In this document: positions 1 through 5,309 of the stretch, piece after piece
Position numbering within the stretch: the stretch's first letter is position 1
Layout: each line of letters starts with the position of its first letter
Assembly (NCBI GenBank): GCA_007136585.1
Contig: SLGR01000096.1
Coordinates: forward strand, 1-6,736
Origin: Candidatus Sumerlaeota bacterium
GTDB taxonomy: Bacteria > CG03 > SLGR01
DNA: 6,736 nucleotides
Reading direction: 5' to 3'
Made by a program: the position numbers and the translations under genes
The notes under the pieces: model-generated
Told to the model about the DNA's origin: nothing
Databases searched by the model: none
Seen by the model: the letters and a program-made list of their open reading frames with translations, nothing else

Positions 1-1080
1 CTTCAGAGCTTCAGCAAAAACGCTGTTATGCTCTTTTTTTCCCACAGTAACCCTTACATATCCTTTAAGCGAATACCCCGCAAGAGGCCTGATAATGACC
101 CCCCGGCAGAGCATCCGGGCGCAGAAATCTTCCGGTTCCAGAGGAACTTTCATAAGTATGAAATTCGTCCTGGACCTTACATACTCAACCCCCATACTCT
201 CCAGGATTTCATAGAGGCGCTCTTTCTCACGGGCCGTCTCCCGCGCCACCCGGGAGGCAAACCCCTCCTCTTCCAGCGCTCCCATAGCCGCGGCCTGGGC
301 CACACGGTTAGTATTGAAAGGAGGCCTGATCCGCTCCATTATCTCTATTATCCCGGCATGAGCAACCCCGTACCCGATGCGGAGCCCGGCCAGACCGTAC
401 GCCTTTGAGAAGGTCCGTAAAACCATCACCGGAACCCCGGAACCCGCAAAACCCGCAGCGGTAGAATAACCCTCTCCCGAGGCGTACTCGTAGTAAGCCT
501 CGTCCACAACTACAAGCGGCGGGGTATCAAGGCCTGAAAAATTCTCAATGAACCCTTCCAGCTCATTACGGGTAAGAAAGGTCCCCGCGGGGTTTCGGGG
601 GTTGTCTATAAAAACCACCTTTGTGTTATCCTTTACGGTTCCAAAGAGTTTCTCCGGGGATATTCTGAAACCGTCCTCCGGGACCTCCAACACCTCCGCC
701 CCCATAAGCATACCCCCCATTTTATAACGGATAAAGGAGTTCTCGCTGACCGCCATACTGCAGGAGGGGGAAAGGTACGCCTTGCATACCAGTTCTATGA
801 GTTCGTCGGCTCCGTTACCAAGTATTATATTCTCTCTTTTAACCCCGATCTGCTCCGCGATCTTTTCCTTAAGAATTACGGGATCCGGCTGAGGGTATAT
901 ATGAAGAGATTCAAGGGCCTTTCTGGCCTCCTCAACCGCCCTGCGGGGGGGGCCCCAGAGACTCTCGTTGGAGGCGAGTTTTATGGGTTTTTGGGATACC
1001 CCGCTTCTCTCTTCAGCGCTGCGCCCCGGAACATAAGGCGTAAAAGAAGCAACTTCCTTTCTCGGCTCAGGATATCTCAT
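1..1080 (-). CDS. hisC: HisC-family PLP aminotransferase (histidinol-phosphate / aromatic aminotransferase), 3' end cut by window edge
   Basis: Fold-type I PLP-dependent aminotransferase. I translated 360 codons with no stop from the ATG at 1080 to base 1. Family length is about 350-370 residues, so only a few C-terminal residues and the stop are missing. Visible motifs: substrate-side loop KLASNES near residues 34-40; DNPRNPAGT at 159-167 with the conserved Asn163; DEAYYEY at 193-199 (Asp193 for the pyridine nitrogen, Tyr196); TFSKAYGLAGLRIGY at 223-237 with the PLP lysine Lys226 and phosphate-binding Arg234; and YVRVTVG near 341-347 with the carboxylate-binding Arg343. The family makes histidinol phosphate from imidazole acetol phosphate, but several members also transaminate aromatic keto acids. 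Placement directly after pheA (4-nt ATGA overlap) favours a role in phenylalanine/tyrosine synthesis, which is inference. The usual NENP motif reads NESL and NPNNPTG reads NPRNPAG. No Shine-Dalgarno is visible upstream, so translation probably depends on coupling to pheA. Confidence 0.9.
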   Translation of the reverse strand, partial: MRYPEPRKEVASFTPYVPGRSAEERSGVSQKPIKLASNESLWGPPRRAVEEARKALESLHIYPQPDPVILKEKIAEQIGVKRENIILGNGADELIELVCKAYLSPSCSMAVSENSFIRYKMGGMLMGAEVLEVPEDGFRISPEKLFGTVKDNTKVVFIDNPRNPAGTFLTRNELEGFIENFSGLDTPPLVVVDEAYYEYASGEGYSTAAGFAGSGVPVMVLRTFSKAYGLAGLRIGYGVAHAGIIEIMERIRPPFNTNRVAQAAAMGALEEEGFASRVARETAREKERLYEILESMGVEYVRSRTNFILMKVPLEPEDFCARMLCRGVIIRPLAGYSLKGYVRVTVGKKEHNSVFAEALK

Positions 1081-2147
1081 AACTGAGAGGCAGCGGGGTA
1101 TGAGCCCACCACTTTTAACATAAGACAATTTTCCTCCAGTTTTTCAAGGACCTGCCGGACCCCGGGATCGGAAAAATGCCCGGTAAAATCCACAAAGAAA
1201 ATATACTGCCAGGCCTTGGCCCTTGACGGGCGTGATTCTATCTTTGTCAGGTTCAGGTTATGCTCTTTAAACGGAACCAGCATATCATGAAGTACCCCTA
1301 CCCTGTCCTTTACCGAAAACATTATGGTTGTTTTATCCTGGCCCGAAGGGCCCGGGCACTCCCTGCCTATAATGAAAAACCTGGTGATATTCTCCGGAAC
1401 GTCTTCAATGCTCTCGGCAAGGATATTAAGACCGTAAAGCCTTGAGGCCATAACGGAAGCGATGGCGGCAGATTCACTCTCTGATACCGCAAGTTCGGCG
1501 GCCTTTGCAGTGGAAGAGACCTCAATGTATTCCGCGGAAGGAAGGTTCTCCTCAAGCCAGAGACTGCACTGGCCGAGGGCCTGCGTATGGGAGTAAACCC
1601 TGCGAATATTTTTAATATCGGTGTTCTTTGAAAGCAGATTATGGGATATCTCCATCAGCATCTCGGAGCATATCCTGCACCCTGAGTCCATAAACATATC
1701 CAGCGTATGCGAGACTATACCCTCTGTAGAGTTTTCCACCGGGACCACCCCGTAATCCGCCCTTTCCTTCTCCACGTCCCTGAAAACCCGGGATATGCTT
1801 GAGGCGGGGGTATATTCGCAGCTGTCAGAAAACTTCTTAACCGCCGCAAGATGTGTGAAAGTAGCCTCAGGGCCCAGGTAGCTTATAGAGAGTTTCCGCT
1901 GCAGGGTCCTTGAGGCGGCTATGATCTCATTGAATATGGCTGCCTTGGATTTCTCCGGGAACCCGTCTTCCGCTACGGATTGTGAAAGTATATTTTTTAT
2001 TATCTGCTTCTCCCGTTCAGGGGCAAATATCTGGGTCCCGGTTTTAACTTTCAGCTTTCCTATTTCCCTGACCAGGGATGCCCTCTCATCAAGCAGACTG
2101 CTGATCTTGAGATCTATCCGGTCTATTTTCTTTCTTATCTCTTTCAT
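1077..2147 (-). CDS. pheA: P-protein: chorismate mutase / prephenate dehydratase with ACT regulatory domain
   Basis: Bifunctional cytoplasmic enzyme converting chorismate to prephenate and then to phenylpyruvate. The 356 residues match the usual P-protein length. Domain order: AroQ-type chorismate mutase (about 1-85), with Arg5, Arg22, Lys33 and Glu46 aligning by eye to the E. coli catalytic residues Arg11, Arg28, Lys39 and Glu52; prephenate dehydratase (about 87-262), with YLGPEATFTHLAA at 90-102, VPVENSTEGIV at 135-145 and the catalytic TRF motif at 255-257; then an ACT domain (about 272-350) with DRVGVLHDML near 281-290 and ESRPS at 304-308. The GAL(V)-like and ESRP elements are those known to bind phenylalanine, so feedback inhibition by Phe is expected. 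The start is fixed by AGGAG seven nt upstream and by the family's usual N-terminus. The first 59 nt lie inside the 3' end of scpB in another frame. The stop overlaps the next start as ATGA. The position of E. coli Asp48 appears to be Ala42. Confidence 0.97.
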   Translation of the reverse strand: MKEIRKKIDRIDLKISSLLDERASLVREIGKLKVKTGTQIFAPEREKQIIKNILSQSVAEDGFPEKSKAAIFNEIIAASRTLQRKLSISYLGPEATFTHLAAVKKFSDSCEYTPASSISRVFRDVEKERADYGVVPVENSTEGIVSHTLDMFMDSGCRICSEMLMEISHNLLSKNTDIKNIRRVYSHTQALGQCSLWLEENLPSAEYIEVSSTAKAAELAVSESESAAIASVMASRLYGLNILAESIEDVPENITRFFIIGRECPGPSGQDKTTIMFSVKDRVGVLHDMLVPFKEHNLNLTKIESRPSRAKAWQYIFFVDFTGHFSDPGVRQVLEKLEENCLMLKVVGSYPAASQL

Positions 2148-2709
2148 CTATAAGCTCCTGGATCTCCCTCTCTATCCCTAGTTCCTCCAGCGGTGGAAGG
2201 TCGGCCACGGATTCAAGCCCAAAGTACTCCAAAAATCTCTCGGTTGTCCTGTATAGAATAGGTCGCCCTATAACCTCTTTTCTTCCCGCTATCTTAACCA
2301 GCCTTTTCTCAAGAAGACCCCGTATGACCGCCCCCGAGGAGACCCCCCTTATCAGTTCCACATCCTGGGTGGTAACGGGCTGCCTGTACGCGATTATTGC
2401 AAGCGTCTCCATTGCCGCGCGGCTCAGACGCAGTACCATATCCCCCGAGAAAAGCTTCCGGACCCACTCAGCATACTCCGGCCGGGTAGCCATCCTCCAT
2501 CCTCCCGCAACCTTCTGGATGAATACGGGCTTTCCCGAGGTATCGTACTCCTGCCTGAGTTCCTCAAGAAGTTCCCTCACAAGAGAGGTGTCGGCCTCTT
2601 CCATAACCCGGGATATTCTCCCGGAACTGAGCGGCGAAGCCGAAACAAATAGCAGAGCCTCTACTACTCTCCTGAGCCTGGCTCTTTTCTGTTTCTCTTC
2701 CGGTTTCAT
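2089..2709 (-). CDS. scpB: Segregation and condensation protein B
   Basis: Kleisin-associated winged-helix protein that, with ScpA and SMC, forms the bacterial condensin that compacts and segregates chromosomes. The 206 residues are a usual length. An N-terminal winged helix is recognisable from VVEALLFVSASPLSS at 15-29. The second winged helix has the family signature around ETLAIIAYRQPVT (101-113), IRGVSSGAVIRGLL (120-133), GRKEVIGRPILYRTT (142-156), FLEYFGLESVADLPPLEEL (159-177). After about residue 178 the sequence becomes a charged, poorly conserved tail (IQELIDERDKKENRPDRSQDQQSA in part); this tail is the part that overlaps pheA by 59 nt. The ATG at 2709 is the first possible start: an in-frame TAA lies three codons upstream (9 nt before the ATG). 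No Shine-Dalgarno precedes it; instead a strong inverted repeat ends 3 nt before the ATG, and the stop of a 34-codon frame overlaps it. Confidence 0.95.
   Translation of the reverse strand: MKPEEKQKRARLRRVVEALLFVSASPLSSGRISRVMEEADTSLVRELLEELRQEYDTSGKPVFIQKVAGGWRMATRPEYAEWVRKLFSGDMVLRLSRAAMETLAIIAYRQPVTTQDVELIRGVSSGAVIRGLLEKRLVKIAGRKEVIGRPILYRTTERFLEYFGLESVADLPPLEELGIEREIQELIDERDKKENRPDRSQDQQSA
2155..2159 (-). promoter_or_regulatory. Shine-Dalgarno for pheA, inside scpB
   Basis: AGGAG on the minus strand, followed by a 7-nt spacer and then the pheA ATG at 2147. It lies within the scpB reading frame, so pheA has its own ribosome site despite the 59-nt overlap. It also supports choosing 2147 as the start rather than a start after the scpB stop. 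Confidence 0.7.
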
Positions 2710-2810
2710 AACAAGTTAGTCGCGTGCTTAAGCACGCGAAACTTCCATAGGGGCTGAGTCATTATTTTCATCCCTTTCTGCGAACCTGTGCTCATAAGGT
2801 TTCTCATCAT
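2706..2810 (-). CDS. Possible 34-residue small ORF bridging scpA and scpB
   Basis: An open frame of 34 codons plus stop fills the scpA-scpB gap. Its first ATG begins on the last base of the scpA stop (TGATG, 1-nt overlap) and its TGA overlaps the scpB start (ATGA, 4-nt overlap). The peptide begins MMRNLM and ends VLKHATNLL. A later in-frame ATG (codon 17) is preceded by AAAGGG with a 9-nt spacer, so an 18-residue version is also possible. It runs through the inverted repeat. I recognise no family, and the peptide has no signal or membrane segment. It could be a leader whose translation opens the hairpin and couples scpB to scpA, or a chance open frame: a stop-free run of about 33 codons is not rare. 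The double overlap is the main argument for it. Confidence 0.3.
   Translation of the reverse strand: MMRNLMSTGSQKGMKIMTQPLWKFRVLKHATNLL
2713..2744. repeat. Strong inverted repeat between scpA and scpB
   Basis: The core TCGCGTGCTTAAGCACGCGA (2720-2739) is a perfect 20-bp palindrome. It extends by a further five pairs, AAGTT (2713-2717) against AACTT (2740-2744), with AG at 2718-2719 left as a two-base bulge. As RNA on the minus strand this gives a long hairpin with a short loop ending 3 nt before the scpB ATG. Neither side is followed by a T-run, so it is not a standard intrinsic terminator. No second copy is seen in the window. It may be a translational control hairpin or a dispersed palindromic repeat; the sequence alone does not decide. 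Confidence 0.85.
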
Positions 2811-3574
2811 CAGCCGTCTGAACCGGGGGCCGGCTCCGGTTCGGAAGAACCCGTTCCTGTCGCGAAGATCTTTCCGAACCTGACCGGTTGTATTATTTTT
2901 ATCTGACGCATCCGGGCGAGCTCAAGCAGGGCCAGAAGGGTGACTATGATATCCATTACGGACCTTTTATTTTCAATAAACTTCTCAACCTCCACACGCC
3001 CGGATCCTTTCTCCAAAATACTGAGTATATATCTTATCTTATCCTCTACCGATATCTCTTCCGTTATTATATCCTTGACATCTTCCCTGGCGTTTGCGAC
3101 AAGCTCCCTGAAAGCGTCCAGAAGATCAAATAAAGTCGCTTCCACCTCCTGGCCGAACTCCTTTACCGGATACTGCTGCAGGGGAAATATCCCGGAGTAT
3201 CTCTCTTCGCGGTCAGAAAGGACCCCGGCGGCCTCCTTGAACCTCTTGTACTCTATGAGACGCTCAATCAGGTTCCGGCGCATATCCTCGGCGCTCTCCT
3301 CCTCTTCCGATTCCGGATCCTCGGAAGGAAGAAGCATACGGGACTTTATCCTCATAAGAACCGCGGCCATTACTATGAACTCGCCGGCGTTGTCAATATT
3401 GAGGTTCTTAATTATCTCAAGGTACTTAAGGTATTCCGAGGTTATCTCGGCTATGGGAATATCATATATGTCAAGGTCCCGGCTTCTTATGAGATGGAGA
3501 AGAAGATCCAGCGGACCTTCGAAATTTTCCGTATCCACTTTCCACTGCCTGGAAAAAACCTCCGGTTTACTCAT
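2810..3574 (-). CDS. scpA: Segregation and condensation protein A (kleisin)
   Basis: Kleisin subunit that bridges the SMC heads and recruits ScpB. At 254 residues it has the normal length. The N-terminal SMC-neck-binding helical domain carries the signature FEGPLDLLLHLIRSRDLDIYDIPI at 18-41 and continues through EFIVMAAVLMRIKSRMLLP (65-83). An acidic linker (about 84-98) follows, then the middle helical ScpB-binding region. The C-terminal winged helix has VTLLALLELARMRQIKIIQ at 211-229. The last 15 or so residues are a low-complexity Ser/Glu/Pro/Gly tail. The ATG at 3574 is preceded by AGGAAGG with a 9-nt spacer and overlaps the end of trpS by 8 nt. scpB follows after 100 nt, an unusually long gap for this block. 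The smc gene itself is not in the window. Confidence 0.96.
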   Translation of the reverse strand: MSKPEVFSRQWKVDTENFEGPLDLLLHLIRSRDLDIYDIPIAEITSEYLKYLEIIKNLNIDNAGEFIVMAAVLMRIKSRMLLPSEDPESEEEESAEDMRRNLIERLIEYKRFKEAAGVLSDREERYSGIFPLQQYPVKEFGQEVEATLFDLLDAFRELVANAREDVKDIITEEISVEDKIRYILSILEKGSGRVEVEKFIENKRSVMDIIVTLLALLELARMRQIKIIQPVRFGKIFATGTGSSEPEPAPGSDG

Positions 3575-4559
3575 ACCTCATAGCCTTCCTGAAAATCCTC
3601 ATATTCTCACGGGCCCTGGATGATGCGCGGGAGTTACCTTCTTCAAGTATTTTAGTAACTTTATCTGAATTTTCCTTGTAATAAAGGTATTTTTCTCTTA
3701 TGGGAGAAATAAGTTTTTCCAGATTCAAACCAAGCTCTTTCTTGCAGGCCACACACCCTCTTTCGGCGTTCCGGCAGGCCGATTCAACAGCCGGCAGAGC
3801 CTCCGGGCTGAATATCTTATGGTACTCAAATACCGTGCATATCTCGGGGTTTCCCGGGTCGGAAGCCCTTGCCCGGCCGGGATCGGTAACCATTGAATTG
3901 ATCTTGCGGCTCAGTTCCTTCGGTTCCTCGGTTATAAGGATGGTGTTCCCGTAGCTTTTGGACATCTTGCGGGAATCTGTTCCGCTGAGCTTGACCACCT
4001 CCGTCAGTACAGGCTCCGGCTCGGGGATGAGATCCCCTCCGTAGAAGTTATTGAACCTGCGGACTATCTCCCTGGTAAACTCCAGGTGCGGAAGCTGGTC
4101 CACCCCCACCGGAACGTGCCCGGCCCGGTAAAGGGCTATATCCGCCGCCTGCAGGGCGGGGTACCCGAGAAACGCGTAATTCGCGATGTCCTTTGTGGAA
4201 GAGTTTTCAACGGCCTCCTTGTAAGTCGGGCACCTCTCCAGCCAGCTCACGGGAGTCAGGGCCGAAAGTATGAAGAAAAGTTCAAGGTGCTGGCAGATAT
4301 CCGACTGCCTGAACATAACGCATCTCTCAGGGTCAAGGCCGGAGGCGAGCCAGACGCAGAGCATATCAAGGGAGTTTTCCCGGAGCCGGTCCGCTCTCTC
4401 GTATTCGCTCATAAGGGCGTGCCAGTCTGCTATGAGAAAAAAGCATTCATACTCGTCCTGTAACTTCACCCAGTTCTTAAGGGCTCCCAGGTAGTTTCCC
4501 AGGTGAAGACGCCCGGTGGGGCGCATCCCGCTCAGTATGACCCCTTTTCCGGAACTCAC
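3567..4559 (-). CDS. trpS: Tryptophanyl-tRNA synthetase, with a predicted iron-sulfur cysteine motif
   Basis: Class I synthetase that charges tRNA-Trp in the cytoplasm. The 330 residues match the bacterial compact form. The Rossmann catalytic domain shows GMRPTGRLHLGNYLGAL at 11-27, with HLGN at 19-22 as the HIGH motif, and SRKMSKS at 196-202 as the KMSKS loop. The anticodon-side helical region contains Cys241, Cys262, Cys269 and Cys272, spaced C-x20-C-x6-C-x2-C. Thermotoga maritima TrpRS is known to bind a [4Fe-4S] cluster through C-x22-C-x6-C-x2-C, so cluster binding is likely here but inferred. The start is GTG, sharing GTGA with the stop of the upstream protease. Only a weak AGGG lies 8 nt before it, so translational coupling is likely. 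The end overlaps scpA by 8 nt. Confidence 0.96.
   Translation of the reverse strand: MSSGKGVILSGMRPTGRLHLGNYLGALKNWVKLQDEYECFFLIADWHALMSEYERADRLRENSLDMLCVWLASGLDPERCVMFRQSDICQHLELFFILSALTPVSWLERCPTYKEAVENSSTKDIANYAFLGYPALQAADIALYRAGHVPVGVDQLPHLEFTREIVRRFNNFYGGDLIPEPEPVLTEVVKLSGTDSRKMSKSYGNTILITEEPKELSRKINSMVTDPGRARASDPGNPEICTVFEYHKIFSPEALPAVESACRNAERGCVACKKELGLNLEKLISPIREKYLYYKENSDKVTKILEEGNSRASSRARENMRIFRKAMRYE
3584..3590 (-). promoter_or_regulatory. Shine-Dalgarno for scpA, inside trpS
   Basis: AGGAAGG on the minus strand, 9 nt before the scpA ATG at 3574, located in the last codons of trpS. It is the clearest ribosome site among the overlapping starts, along with that of pheA, and supports the start that overlaps trpS by 8 nt. 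Confidence 0.6.
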
Positions 4560-5230
4560 AGCGGAAGCCCTATAAAGAGAAGCCGGTAAAAAATATTGCC
4601 TATGGCGGCTATAAACTGCCAGACAACCCCCAGAAGAAGAAACAGTATAAGGAGCCCGTAGGGGCCCACGCTCTCATAACGCTGCGCGGCCTCGTACGGA
4701 AGAAGAGCGCTTACTACCCTGGAGCCGTCCAGAGGGGGTATGGGAACAAGGTTGAAAAGTCCGAGTATTATATTCACGGTCACACCGGCGGCAAGTAGTG
4801 ATACAACTGTAAACCCGGCCCCTGAGGCCGCCCCGGCGATATTAAGGATCCTCACAAAAAGAGCAAGTATGAAGGCAAGGGCGAAGTTGGATGCCGCCCC
4901 CGAGATGCCCACAAGTATGGTCCCCTTGCGTATATCGTAGAAGTTGTAGGGGTTAACCGGTACGGGCTTGGCCCACCCGAAAACAAAACGGGTTGGAAGG
5001 ATCACAAGGAGAACGGGAACAAGTATGGTCCCGACCGGGTCAATATGAGCCGCCGGGTTTAGGGTGATACGCCCCATATGGAGGGCCGTATCGTCACCGC
5101 ACTTAAGAGCCATCGCCCCGTGAGCCACCTCGTGTATAACGATAGAAAAGAAAAGAACGACCAGGAGCAGAGGCCAGGGCACCACGTTAAGCGGAAGAAA
5201 AAGGTTTCTGTAAATGTATAATTCAGCCAT
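4556..5230 (-). CDS. Site-2 protease family (M50) membrane zinc metalloprotease
   Basis: Polytopic membrane protein of 224 residues, typical of the short M50 / site-2 protease-like family, which lacks PDZ domains. The zinc site HEVAH is at 33-37 within the first membrane helix (about 19-40), with Glu34 as the catalytic base. The conserved GWAKPVPVNPYNF is at 85-97. The third zinc ligand is Asp168 in NLVPIPPLDGSRV (160-172), in a later membrane helix. Other hydrophobic segments are near 65-82, 104-128, 141-165 and 191-215. All catalytic residues are present, so an active intramembrane protease is expected; its substrate cannot be inferred. The ATG at 5230 has no good Shine-Dalgarno, but later starts (such as the GTG codons at residues 16-17) have none either and would shorten the first helix. 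It follows the nucleotidyltransferase by 79 bp and its stop overlaps the GTG start of trpS. Confidence 0.92.
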   Translation of the reverse strand: MAELYIYRNLFLPLNVVPWPLLLVVLFFSIVIHEVAHGAMALKCGDDTALHMGRITLNPAAHIDPVGTILVPVLLVILPTRFVFGWAKPVPVNPYNFYDIRKGTILVGISGAASNFALAFILALFVRILNIAGAASGAGFTVVSLLAAGVTVNIILGLFNLVPIPPLDGSRVVSALLPYEAAQRYESVGPYGLLILFLLLGVVWQFIAAIGNIFYRLLFIGLPL

Positions 5231-5309
5231 ATCTTTAATATAATCCCGTCAGAATTTTCAAACCGGTATCAGCGCTCGGGAAGGAATTTTTCCGATGCTC
5301 AAAGTAAGG
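5231..5309. other. 79-bp intergenic gap with no clear signal
   Basis: AT-rich towards the protease start. On the minus strand, downstream of the nucleotidyltransferase stop, there is only a small GGAA/TTCC hairpin with no T-run, so I see no intrinsic terminator. TTGAAA and TATATT occur but are only 13 bp apart, so I do not call a promoter. A transcription boundary here is possible but not shown. Confidence 0.5.

Noticed and set aside
28-408. Plus-strand open frame of 126 codons
   Set aside because: It is antisense to the HisC-family gene, whose motifs are continuous on the minus strand. The proline/arginine-rich product resembles nothing and has no credible start context.
1367-1555. Second minus-strand frame inside pheA
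   Set aside because: It lies in an alternative frame within the conserved prephenate dehydratase and ACT region and has no recognisable features.
2713-2744. Intrinsic terminator between scpA and scpB
   Set aside because: The hairpin is strong, but neither strand has a following T-run and the structure sits 3 nt from the scpB start codon. A control hairpin or palindromic repeat fits better.
2940-3623. Plus-strand open frame of 227 codons, long enough to look like a gene
   Set aside because: It covers scpA and the end of trpS in antisense. The serine- and arginine-rich composition is what antisense of conserved coding sequence gives, and scpA is unmistakable on the other strand.
4086-4463. 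Plus-strand open frame of 125 codons
   Set aside because: It is antisense to the catalytic domain of trpS, where the HLGN-to-KMSKS region is continuous.
5231-5260. Promoter for the M50 protease gene (TTGAAA and TATATT on the minus strand)
   Set aside because: The two boxes are about 13 bp apart rather than 16-18, and transcription would start at or after the ATG.
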